Virus record (IMG/VR): IMGVR_UViG_3300031566_000026
Coordinates: 1 to 63,365 of that record
Source: a virus
Length of the DNA: 63,365 nucleotides
Strand: one strand, 5' to 3'
Made by a program: the position numbers and the translations under genes. The notes below the pieces were generated by a model, which saw only the letters and a program-made list of their open reading frames with translations, searched no databases and had not been told where the DNA came from. Of this stretch, positions 56,583-63,365 are shown piece by piece. Position 1 is the stretch's first letter, and each line of letters opens with the position of its first letter.

Positions 56583-57061
56583 GTGCAGTCACCGTGATTG
56601 CCCATGTCCGGGTGGTCGGCGAAGCACGGACAGTCCTCGGCGTGCCATTCGGGCTCACCCGTGAGCGGCCACGTCTTGCGCGGCTCCCGGCTGGCTTCCG
56701 GGGGTGAGGCGGCGAGCGCAGCACGATGCAGTGAGCCCCACGCCATGTACAGTGCGGCTGCGCGGCATTCGTCGCCCTCGTCTCGCAGTTCCGTCGCCAC
56801 GTCGTAGAGCGAGGTCAGTGCCATGCTCACTTCCGGCTCCCGCTCCACGCTCCCGGCGAGGGCGGCACGAACCTCATCCAGCAGGTTCGCCATCGCCATG
56901 ATCCCGGCGCACGCCACCACTTCGCCCGTGATTGGCCTGTCGGGCAATAGCTTGGCCGCCTTGCGGGTGGCGTCGGCAAGCTCACCCATCTTGCGGGCGA
57001 GGTATTCGGTTCGCGTCTCCCGCTCTCTCTCGCTCCCCGTGGGGAGCCCGTCAGTCGTCAC
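56498..57061 (-). CDS. Mosaic protein with shared helical N-terminal module and Cys-rich tail
   Basis: The 187-residue product begins with a helical module (about 15-65) closely related to that at the start of the gene at 58217 (EVVACAGIMAMANLL against EVVACAGIMGMANWL). A C-terminal Cys-rich part follows (CPCF...CTCG). The GTG start at 57061 overlaps the upstream stop as GTGA. Confidence 0.55.
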   Translation of the reverse strand: MTTDGLPTGSERERETRTEYLARKMGELADATRKAAKLLPDRPITGEVVACAGIMAMANLLDEVRAALAGSVEREPEVSMALTSLYDVATELRDEGDECRAAALYMAWGSLHRAALAASPPEASREPRKTWPLTGEPEWHAEDCPCFADHPDMGNHGDCTCGYQPVPPVEPEGSTSPASNVSASSSA

Positions 57062-57519
57062 CTTGTCCACGTGTATGGCTCCGGTTCGTGGTCGTGATAG
57101 ATAACCCCGTAACTCGTGCCGATCATCCCGGCTTCGTCCTTCGCCCACCGTAGGAGGTCCATACCATTCCGCTCGGCCTCCTCTCGCGTGTCTCCACAGA
57201 ACACAGCCAACCGCCACGGGCCATTGTCATCGCGGAACTCGCCGCAATAGCCGTCCGCGTCGTTGCCCCACACGTAGCGGTGGAGCTGTTCGGGGATGCG
57301 AAGCGGGACCCAGAACTCGTAGCACTCCTTGGCGTAGCGGCGCGGAACCAGATGCGGACGCAACCCGCGCTCCCACGCGGTCGAAAAGACCCATTGCCAG
57401 AAGTAGTACCACACCCTCCCGTACCACCGGGTATCCGCCCATCCCTCGCCCCAGAAGGCGTACTCGATGGCGAACCGCCACGGATGCACAGGACCGGGGA
57501 GCCCGCTGGGGGTGGTCAT
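57058..57519 (-). CDS. Aromatic-rich protein, unknown
   Basis: The 153-residue product is rich in Trp and Tyr (YGRVWYYFWQWVF near residue 33), with two Cys and an alpha/beta C-terminal half. No membrane segment is certain. It is coupled to both neighbours. Confidence 0.5.
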   Translation of the reverse strand: MTTPSGLPGPVHPWRFAIEYAFWGEGWADTRWYGRVWYYFWQWVFSTAWERGLRPHLVPRRYAKECYEFWVPLRIPEQLHRYVWGNDADGYCGEFRDDNGPWRLAVFCGDTREEAERNGMDLLRWAKDEAGMIGTSYGVIYHDHEPEPYTWTR

Positions 57520-58037
57520 GTGGCCGCATCCTTGTCCTTGGCGATGAACTCAACGCCGGACACAAGGCCCGTCTGCGGCGTGAACACGAACGAAGGCGCC
57601 CACCCCGAGCGGCAGAACGCATCGGCCTGTTCGCGGGTGAGCGGCCCCTTGCCCCAGAAGTCCTGGTGCGCGCTCAGCCACTCGGCCAACGCTTCAAGGC
57701 TGGGCATCGGCGGGGACAGCGGCGTGCCCTCGCTCACCGTCTCGTAGTACTGGTAGTGGGTCGCCTCGCCGTCCTTCCACTCGGGGCGGTGATACTCCGG
57801 GCGCGGCGGCCCACCTTCGTCCTCCAGAAACTCGGCCCGCTTCTCCGGCGTGTCGCACGCCTGCCAGCGTGTCTGCCAGTCGGCCATCTCTGAAGCAAAG
57901 TCGCTGTCATGCAGTGGGCGGTACTCACCTTCGCTGGTGCCATACCCATTACTGAGACTCCAGCGCGGAACCGCGTCGTACTTCGTGTAGCGTGGGTGCT
58001 CCCACCCTTCCGGTACTCTTCGGATCTCTCGTCCCAT
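57516..58037 (-). CDS. Conserved phage protein (GREIRRVPEGWEHP type)
   Basis: The 173-residue product begins GREIRRVPEGWEHPR, a start seen in a family of uncharacterised phage proteins, and continues with aromatic and acidic segments. GGGGGAGGAG precedes ATG. Its function is unknown. Confidence 0.65.
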   Translation of the reverse strand: MGREIRRVPEGWEHPRYTKYDAVPRWSLSNGYGTSEGEYRPLHDSDFASEMADWQTRWQACDTPEKRAEFLEDEGGPPRPEYHRPEWKDGEATHYQYYETVSEGTPLSPPMPSLEALAEWLSAHQDFWGKGPLTREQADAFCRSGWAPSFVFTPQTGLVSGVEFIAKDKDAAT

Positions 58038-58053
58038 CGTCGTTCTCCTCCCC

Positions 58054-58197
58054 CTACCGGGGGCGCGTGGGGTCAGAATAGCCTGTCCACTTCCCCTGCT
58101 TTTCGCGCGCCTTCTGCTGGCATTGGGGGCACGCTGACTGATCTCCTGCGTAGTGGCCGTAAACCTTGTACGGCTCGCCACAAATCGGGCACTTCAC
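58054..58197 (-). CDS. 47-residue zinc-ribbon protein
   Basis: The product has CPIC and CPQC about 20 residues apart, with a basic tail. The GTG start is inferred because no ATG fits. Unknown role. Confidence 0.5.
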   Translation of the reverse strand: MKCPICGEPYKVYGHYAGDQSACPQCQQKAREKQGKWTGYSDPTRPR

Positions 58198-58216
58198 CGT
58201 TCGCTCGCGTCCATCC

Positions 58217-59092
58217 TCACTCCTCCCTCGCGGCACGCAGCCGCCGTGCGATCTCACGCAGTAGGTAGCCGGGGGTGCAGAGTTGCAGGGGACCGAGGTA
58301 GCGTTGAAGGTCTGGCTGCCCGTCGAACCATTCGGCCCACGCCTCCAGGGCTTCCGGGGTGGGCTCGCCCCCACCACCCGGGGCACGCTCAGGCGTACCC
58401 GACTCACGGCACACAGTAGGCGTACCGCTAGGTGATGCCCCCTGCTCCACGGGAGGGGGTAGGGGCTGAATGTTGTCCCAGGTCGGAATGAGATGACCGA
58501 CTGGCTCCTGGGCCTCGGGGGCAGAGTAGTCGGCGCAAAAGCAGAACCGATCATCCACACCATGCCCGAGCCTGCCGGGCCTCCCGCTCACGGAGCAGAG
58601 CGTTCCGTCCTCGTCCAGCATCATCGGCGTGTCACCACGAGCGCATCCGGGGCACGGCCTCTTGCTGCGCGGGTCCACGGAGTCGGCTTTCGCATCCTGC
58701 CAGCCGCGCACGTAGTCCTCGTTGTCCCAATCGTCCTCGGGCGGCTCCTGGGCCTCAGGGGCAGCGGGAGGGGCGGGAACGAGTGCCTGCTTTTCCCAGG
58801 TGCGCCCAGCACTGTGCCCCGTAGTCGAGAACCAGGGCTCACAATCAGTAGTCTCCCACTTCCCAAGCCGTCCTCCAGTCGTTTCCCTCCAACGCCACAG
58901 CACCGGCTCCTCCACGGGCTCGGAGCGGAGCAGGGCGGCAACATCCTCTAGCCAGTTCGCCATGCCCATGATCCCGGCGCACGCCACCACCTCGGCAGAC
59001 ACGGGGGCGTCAGGCAGTCGCTTTGCAGCCTCGCGCACGGCTTCCGCCAGGGACAGCAAGCGCTTGATGTGACGCTCGTGCTCAGTCTTCAT
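58217..59092 (-). CDS. Mosaic protein with shared helical N-terminal module
   Basis: The 291-residue product starts with the same helical module as the gene at 56498 (about 5-60, including AALLRSEPVEEP). A Trp/Pro-rich middle with repeated PEAQEP linkers, a Cys-containing segment (CPGC...CFC) and a C-terminal helical part follow. It looks assembled from pieces shared with neighbours. Unknown role. Confidence 0.55.
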   Translation of the reverse strand: MKTEHERHIKRLLSLAEAVREAAKRLPDAPVSAEVVACAGIMGMANWLEDVAALLRSEPVEEPVLWRWRETTGGRLGKWETTDCEPWFSTTGHSAGRTWEKQALVPAPPAAPEAQEPPEDDWDNEDYVRGWQDAKADSVDPRSKRPCPGCARGDTPMMLDEDGTLCSVSGRPGRLGHGVDDRFCFCADYSAPEAQEPVGHLIPTWDNIQPLPPPVEQGASPSGTPTVCRESGTPERAPGGGGEPTPEALEAWAEWFDGQPDLQRYLGPLQLCTPGYLLREIARRLRAAREE

Positions 59093-59331
59093 GGCACCTC
59101 CGCCGTGAACTTGGTCCTGACGCAGTGGACTTCACCAGCGCGATGTCGCTTATTCCACTCGCTGGGGTCGCCCATGTGGTCCTTCCACGCCCCGATACTA
59201 CCCGCTAGGGAGGGGCGAGCCGTGAACGGCAGCGAGCACCATTCACCGCCGTTACGGAACCACACGCACCAGTTCCACTCAGTCCCTTTCATGGTCCCCT
59301 CCCTCGCCGCTCCCCCGTCAGGCTTTGTCAT
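59089..59331 (-). CDS. Small Trp-rich protein
   Basis: The 80-residue product overlaps both neighbours as ATGA. An internal ATG at 59292 has GGGAGGGG and may be the real start. Three Trp/Cys-rich segments; no family recognised. Confidence 0.5.
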   Translation of the reverse strand: MTKPDGGAAREGTMKGTEWNWCVWFRNGGEWCSLPFTARPSLAGSIGAWKDHMGDPSEWNKRHRAGEVHCVRTKFTAEVP

Positions 59332-59648
59332 CGATAATACTCCTCCCTGATCTCCTCGAACTCAGCATCCAGGATGGCACGTTCGATTGCGCCCCACCGG
59401 ATATAGAATTGGCCACCCTGAGCAAGTACGTAGCGCGGATCATCATTGGCGGTGGCGAGCAGGACCGTGTTGACACGCTTCTTTAGCTCCTCCACCGGGA
59501 CGACCACCATGCTCCCGTCGCCGGGGACCAGGAGGACATCGGCACCGAGCATCAGCTTACAGAAGTCATCCTGTGCGCGAACCGTAACTACGTGGCCAAG
59601 GGGTCCACTTTCTTCGCAGACGACCCAGCCCTTCACGATGCTGCTCAT
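59328..59648 (-). CDS. Beta-rich protein, unknown
   Basis: The 106-residue product has alternating hydrophobic strands and a helical C-terminus (AIERAILDAEFEEIREE). ATGA overlaps both neighbours. Unknown role. Confidence 0.5.
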   Translation of the reverse strand: MSSIVKGWVVCEESGPLGHVVTVRAQDDFCKLMLGADVLLVPGDGSMVVVPVEELKKRVNTVLLATANDDPRYVLAQGGQFYIRWGAIERAILDAEFEEIREEYYR

Positions 59649-59935
59649 TTGCCCTCCAGTATCAGAAGCACGGGATATCTAGCGCGCCCGGCCCAATCAT
59701 GGGGGCCGATTGTGCCCGTCTCTACCACGTACTGCGGGTGGACGTGCTCGCTTCCGCTTGGCAACCCGATGCCCTCCACGCACTCCGCCTTCTCCATGTC
59801 GGCCAAGACGGCGGCGAGATCGTCACGCACCCACTTTTCTAGGCACGGGCCATCGGGATAGGACGTGGCATTTACGCTATTCGCTAGCGCATCCTGCATC
59901 GCTTCCTTGACTCTCTCCCACAGGTTCATGGTCAT
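59645..59935 (-). CDS. Small helical protein, unknown
   Basis: The 96-residue product has an N-terminal helix (about 3-22), one Cys-Leu segment and a short C-terminal strand. ATGA overlaps both neighbours. Confidence 0.5.
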   Translation of the reverse strand: MTMNLWERVKEAMQDALANSVNATSYPDGPCLEKWVRDDLAAVLADMEKAECVEGIGLPSGSEHVHPQYVVETGTIGPHDWAGRARYPVLLILEGK

Positions 59936-60360
59936 TTACCCTCCCCAGCCTGCTCACCACGTCCATCCGTCATCACGCCGATCAGCTTCGCGCACTTCCC
60001 GCATAGGTGGGCCCGCGCGTCGGACGGCAGCGCCACCAGGCCGATCTTGCTGTAGTGGAACCCCGTGATCTCGTCCTTCGACCGGCAGGCGGGCGTCCAG
60101 CCACTCCGCGCCAGGTGGTACTTGCCGCGCCGGCCGTGCAGCACCACCAAATCTTCCGTCTCTATGTTCCCGCGCCACGTGAACGTCACCCGCCCGCGAA
60201 GCATCTCCTCCAGTTCCACCCTCTCGGACGTGTAGCCCAGGAAGCAGCGCGCCCAGCCCTCCTCTGTGTCGAACTCCATCACGCCTTTCAGCGGATGCCC
60301 GTCCAGGAATACGTCCTTCACGTGGTTGCCCGGGAACTCATCGGGCCGCAGGCGGGGCAT
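59932..60360 (-). CDS. Protein of unknown function with CxxC
   Basis: The 142-residue product has beta strands in the N-terminal half (VTFTWRGNIETEDLVVL) and CGKC near residue 120. It may bind zinc. No family is recognised. Confidence 0.5.
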   Translation of the reverse strand: MPRLRPDEFPGNHVKDVFLDGHPLKGVMEFDTEEGWARCFLGYTSERVELEEMLRGRVTFTWRGNIETEDLVVLHGRRGKYHLARSGWTPACRSKDEITGFHYSKIGLVALPSDARAHLCGKCAKLIGVMTDGRGEQAGEGK

Positions 60361-60585
60361 CTAGTCGCCTTCCTTCGGCCGATAGAGTGCCGCCATGTGG
60401 ACGCGTTGTTCCCACTCGGAGATACGTTTCTGCGGCGGCCCACAACCGGGCTGTTGTTCGGGTCCGGCCTTCTGCCCCCGTTCCCGCCAGCGATCCGCTA
60501 CGTCCCACCAGCCCAACACGATGAACGGCAGCAGCGCCAGGATCGCCACCACGATCAGCGCGTAGATCAGCCAAGTCAGCATCAT
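60361..60585 (-). CDS. Single-pass membrane protein
   Basis: The 74-residue product has a strong N-terminal transmembrane helix (about residues 4-26) and a polar C-terminal part. Its ATG overlaps the upstream stop. Unknown role; it lies close to the transglycosylase gene. Confidence 0.55.
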   Translation of the reverse strand: MMLTWLIYALIVVAILALLPFIVLGWWDVADRWRERGQKAGPEQQPGCGPPQKRISEWEQRVHMAALYRPKEGD

Positions 60586-60965
60586 CCGCCCTCCTTCTGG
60601 TGCGCAGGGTCACCGTACTTTGCCTTCAGGCGCGCGTATTCCTCACGGTCGGATTTCTCTGTCCGAGCTGCGTGTTCGGCCGCCTCCGATGCTTCTGCCC
60701 TCAAGGCGTCCCCCTCAGTGCAAATACCAAACGGGATCAGGCGCCGAATAGCCCAGGAAGAGTGGACATCCGGCGGGATAAAGACACCCGGGTTCCTCGG
60801 GTCAGCCCCTACCTCTCCCCACATAAAGGTGAACGTACCGTCAGTGAAGGTGATGGCGGCGACTTGTCGCGCGCCCTGATAGTCTGACAGTGGAGCGAAG
60901 GGTAGCGGACCGATCACGGCTTCTACGGTCTTCCCAACAAAGTCTGCTCCCACGTATGTCCTCAT
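60582..60965 (-). CDS. Protein of unknown function
   Basis: The 127-residue product has a beta-rich N-terminal part with QVAAITFTDGTFTFMWG and a charged helical C-terminus (about 90-120). No family is recognised. Confidence 0.5.
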   Translation of the reverse strand: MRTYVGADFVGKTVEAVIGPLPFAPLSDYQGARQVAAITFTDGTFTFMWGEVGADPRNPGVFIPPDVHSSWAIRRLIPFGICTEGDALRAEASEAAEHAARTEKSDREEYARLKAKYGDPAHQKEGG

Positions 60966-60974
60966 TCCCCCTCC

Positions 60975-61598
60975 TCAGTCGTTGACCCGCGCGAGTACCC
61001 GCTGCGCGTATAGCTCGCAGCCTGGCTTGCTCACACACCCGCTGTATCCGTCCAGTGCCTGCTCCAGCGCACGCCGCAGAGCACGCCCGAAGTACAGCCG
61101 GTAGATATCGGCTCCATAACACACGCTGACGGGGCCAGCGGTCAGATCGTCCGATCCGCACGCCACGCGGTGCCGACCGCCAGCTACGGCGTGGAAAGGC
61201 ATGACCTGCATCCAGCCGACAGCGCCGGCATAGCTCGTGGTGTCGGGGACCAGCCACGGGTTCTCCTCCTGCATGATGCTGGCGAACAGGCGCGGCCTCA
61301 TATCCCGCTTCTCACCTTCCAGCACCAAGGCCCACGCAGCTACCCGTGCCATCCAGGGGTCCCGCACCCGGCCAGTCTTCAGCAGCGCGTACTCGAGCGG
61401 GAAGACGTCACGCACGTACTTGCGGATCACCTCGTCGCCTGTGTCCTGGAGCACCTGCGCCCTCCGCTTCATCGCCGCAACCTGCACCATCGGGTCAGGC
61501 TCCACGCGCTCCCGTCCCCACAGTTGAGGCGTAGGCGGAGCCAGGTAAACCGCTCCGGCCACTAGCGCCGCAGCCAGGATCGTTCGGATGATCGTCAT
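60975..61598 (-). CDS. Lytic transglycosylase with signal/anchor sequence
   Basis: The 207-residue product has an N-terminal hydrophobic segment (about 5-20, signal peptide or anchor). A transglycosylase SLT-like domain follows: FASIMQEENP with the likely catalytic Glu111 or 112, and AGAVGWMQVMP (125-134). It cleaves peptidoglycan glycan strands. It lies far from the 2-7 kb lysis-like cluster, so it may act in entry or as a separate exported lysin. Confidence 0.85.
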   Translation of the reverse strand: MTIIRTILAAALVAGAVYLAPPTPQLWGRERVEPDPMVQVAAMKRRAQVLQDTGDEVIRKYVRDVFPLEYALLKTGRVRDPWMARVAAWALVLEGEKRDMRPRLFASIMQEENPWLVPDTTSYAGAVGWMQVMPFHAVAGGRHRVACGSDDLTAGPVSVCYGADIYRLYFGRALRRALEQALDGYSGCVSKPGCELYAQRVLARVND

Positions 61599-61909
61599 GG
61601 AACCTCCAGGAATGCGTCCACGCCATCGAATACCGGAATGCCCAGATTCCGGGCCTGCTCCACCTCCAGGTCCGCGCCCGCCGATTCCCCCGGCATGCGC
61701 ACGAGGGCGTCACAGGCTCGGATCCATTCCATGTCCAGGCGCATCCAGTCCTCCCAAGGGTGGGGCGATACCGTGTGCCACAGGTGCGAAAGATGGGGCA
61801 GGTACGGTAGGTGCCCGGCGTCGAAGATCCGGTCGGCCGCGTGGATGGCGTTGCGGACGTTCACCACCACGTCGCCCTTCGTGTAGGGCCCGGCGATGTA
61901 GACTCTCAT
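61595..61909 (-). CDS. DUF4406-like protein (nucleoside deoxyribosyltransferase-like fold)
   Basis: The 104-residue product has the pattern of DUF4406/nucleoside 2-deoxyribosyltransferase-like proteins: MRVYIAGPYTKGD, GHLPYLPHLSH, CDALVRMPGESAGADLEVEQARNLG. Such proteins bind nucleosides or nucleotides. ATGA overlaps both neighbours. It may take part in base or nucleotide metabolism. Confidence 0.8.
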   Translation of the reverse strand: MRVYIAGPYTKGDVVVNVRNAIHAADRIFDAGHLPYLPHLSHLWHTVSPHPWEDWMRLDMEWIRACDALVRMPGESAGADLEVEQARNLGIPVFDGVDAFLEVP

Positions 61910-62226
61910 ATCTTCGTCTCTTTCGGTTTCTTCACCAGTTCTGCCCTTAGGATTTGGGCGCTCATCGCCGCGCTGTTCACGCAGGCGGCCTTCCGGCAGC
62001 ACAGTACCGTCTTCGTGCGCTCCATCTCGCGCTCCAGGTCGTAGGCGTCCAGTGGCCCGCCGCACTCGCACGTCAGCGCCACCCCGGCTGCGTTCTTCGC
62101 GTCACGCGCCACCAGCCGCATCCGGGCCCGTGCCTTCATCGTGCTCGGCTTCCAGGCCACCGGGCCAGGGTAGAAGGCGTCCCCTCCGGCGCCTGCCAGC
62201 TTGCCCAAGTTACCTCCGCGCTTCAT
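61906..62226 (-). CDS. Basic protein with Cys-rich segment
   Basis: The 106-residue product has a basic N-terminal half and CECGG followed by CCRKAAC near residues 55-85, probably zinc-binding. AAGGAGG precedes ATG. It lies directly after the glycosyltransferase, with an ATGA overlap. Confidence 0.5.
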   Translation of the reverse strand: MKRGGNLGKLAGAGGDAFYPGPVAWKPSTMKARARMRLVARDAKNAAGVALTCECGGPLDAYDLEREMERTKTVLCCRKAACVNSAAMSAQILRAELVKKPKETKI

Positions 62227-63281
62227 ATATCGTCCTCCTTGCTTTTTACCGGCCGCAGGGCGTTTCGCTTGAAGGGAGAATAATCGACGAGGTGCTGGTC
62301 CCGGCCCCACCGCTCCGTCACCGTCGTCACGTCCGGATGCTGCGTAACGAGGGACTCCGCCATCTGCCGCCGTCCATCCTCACGGTACAGCTCCTCCGTG
62401 TTTCCTCCTCCCATCGTCATTGTCGGCATCTTCTTACAGCTCCACGCATTGAAGAGCGCCGTACACCACCCAGCCTTGAGGGCGCGTAGGCTAAGGTCCG
62501 TATCCTCGTTATACCGCCCGCGCCAGCGGAACGGTAGCGCGTTAAGGATCAGAATGCAGGAGTAGATCCGCGTGTTCAGCCGGAAAGGCGGCTGCTTCTC
62601 TCGGCGAAGGACGAAGAACTCATAATTGGGACCCGCCATTGCCACGTTCTCGTAGCGGTCCGCGAAGTCCTCTATCGGGGTAAGCGGATTCTCATCAATA
62701 ACCTTCACCTTCAGGTTCCGGTTCAGGCGATAGAACCCGTCGATGTTGTCATCGAGGATCCAGTGCCGCTTCGCCCCCGTCCCGAGCGCGTGCTCCCAGA
62801 CCCAGTTACGAGCCGGAATGGAGCCCTGCCCCAGGTTTGAGAACGGGAGAGTCAGGACCTGCTCCGACGCGATGACCGCGGCATACTGCTCCCGCTCTTG
62901 CGGCTCGATGACGACATGGTAGGGGATCCCGAGACGTTCCAACGCCTTCACGGTTAGGCGCGATTCCCAGCGCCCCTTCGAGATCACGTAGACTGGGTAT
63001 CGGTTCGGGGGCACGACGCACGGCGGCGCGTTCCTCACGCTCTGCTGCAGGTACTCCATCGTCGGGTACCAGATGGATTTCCTCCGCGCCGGATCCTCAC
63101 CGACGAGGAGGAGAAATGCCCGCCGGTCCTCCTCATTCCGGAACTGCACGGTGATCGAGTCTGCCGGAGTCTTATCCTCTGAGATGAACTCCGGCATCCC
63201 GATCCAATGGGGCTTCCACCAGTCCAGGGCTTCGAGATCGAAGAGCGTGCTTTGTCCGTCTTCGTTCCGTTCATCGTCCAC
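62223..63281 (-). CDS. TET-associated-type glycosyltransferase for modified DNA bases
   Basis: The 352-residue product matches the TET-associated glycosyltransferase family: VYVISKGRW, PYHVVIEPQE, IPARNWVWEHA, the HWILDDNIDGF acceptor/metal region, and RGRYNEDTDLSLR plus TMGGGNTEELY in the C-terminal half. Family members are encoded in phages beside TET/JBP oxygenases and attach sugars to oxidised 5-methylcytosine. The GTG start at 63281 follows GGAGGAG. The partner oxygenase would be expected upstream, beyond the window. Confidence 0.88.
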   Translation of the reverse strand: MDDERNEDGQSTLFDLEALDWWKPHWIGMPEFISEDKTPADSITVQFRNEEDRRAFLLLVGEDPARRKSIWYPTMEYLQQSVRNAPPCVVPPNRYPVYVISKGRWESRLTVKALERLGIPYHVVIEPQEREQYAAVIASEQVLTLPFSNLGQGSIPARNWVWEHALGTGAKRHWILDDNIDGFYRLNRNLKVKVIDENPLTPIEDFADRYENVAMAGPNYEFFVLRREKQPPFRLNTRIYSCILILNALPFRWRGRYNEDTDLSLRALKAGWCTALFNAWSCKKMPTMTMGGGNTEELYREDGRRQMAESLVTQHPDVTTVTERWGRDQHLVDYSPFKRNALRPVKSKEDDI

Positions 63282-63365
63282 CGGGCGTCTCCTCCACCAG
63301 ACCGCGCAGGAAGTTGGCCGCATCGCGTCTGTGCTCCGGATCGTTCCACCACAGGTTGACGCCGG
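63271..63365 (-). CDS. C-terminal end of an upstream gene (partial)
   Basis: The last 30 codons of an open frame (ending NFLRGLVEETPGGR) run off the right edge and overlap the glycosyltransferase start by 11 nt. It cannot be assigned; a DNA-modification gene is possible from position only. Confidence 0.55.
   Translation of the reverse strand, partial: GVNLWWNDPEHRRDAANFLRGLVEETPGGR

Overview
The window is a stretch of a large, GC-rich tailed-phage genome with siphovirus-type morphology: a tail tube, tape measure and tail terminator are present and no contractile sheath is visible. Every protein gene I can support, and all tRNAs, lie on the minus strand, so transcription runs from high to low coordinates. 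Genes are packed with ATGA, GTGA, TGATG or TAATG overlaps and strong GGAGG-type ribosome sites. No host gene, integrase, repressor or replication gene is visible, so the rest of the genome lies outside. The host cannot be named from this sequence; base composition suggests a high-GC bacterium.

Layout in transcription order. 63.4-59 kb: a TET-associated-type glycosyltransferase for modified DNA bases, a DUF4406-like protein, a lytic transglycosylase and small proteins. 59-46 kb: a dense accessory block of about 35 small genes with many zinc ribbons, an N4/N6 DNA methyltransferase, a MazG-like protein, an overlapping RyR-domain/SLOG (DUF2493) pair and three consecutive genes sharing a twin-arginine-like leader. 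46-43 kb: a C5-cytosine methyltransferase with an HNH endonuclease gene nested in another frame, then a ParB-methyltransferase fusion. 43-40 kb: terminase small and large subunits, the large one carrying a class 3-type intein in its P-loop. 40-26 kb: portal, head morphogenesis protein with a C-terminal HExxH domain, scaffold, major capsid protein, a LAGLIDADG endonuclease, capsid accessory proteins, connectors, tail terminator and tail tube. 26-7 kb: tail assembly chaperones with a probable -1 frameshift, tape measure, a collagen-like tail protein, a GIY-YIG endonuclease, a glycosyltransferase-methyltransferase fusion and a 1898-residue LamG-type fibre. 7-2 kb: a lysis-like cluster (DUF5675 and several small membrane proteins), a metallophosphoesterase and a spanin-like protein. 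Below 2 kb: a promoter-bearing, mostly non-coding leader, then 11 ordinary tRNAs plus one abnormal tRNA-Val-like element.

Two themes link the genes. One is DNA modification: three DNA methyltransferases plus a glycosyltransferase of the type that caps oxidised 5-methylcytosine suggest heavily modified DNA that resists host restriction. The matching oxygenase is not in the window and would be expected just beyond its right edge. The other is mobile endonucleases: four families (GIY-YIG, free LAGLIDADG, intein LAGLIDADG, HNH) sit in or beside essential phage genes.
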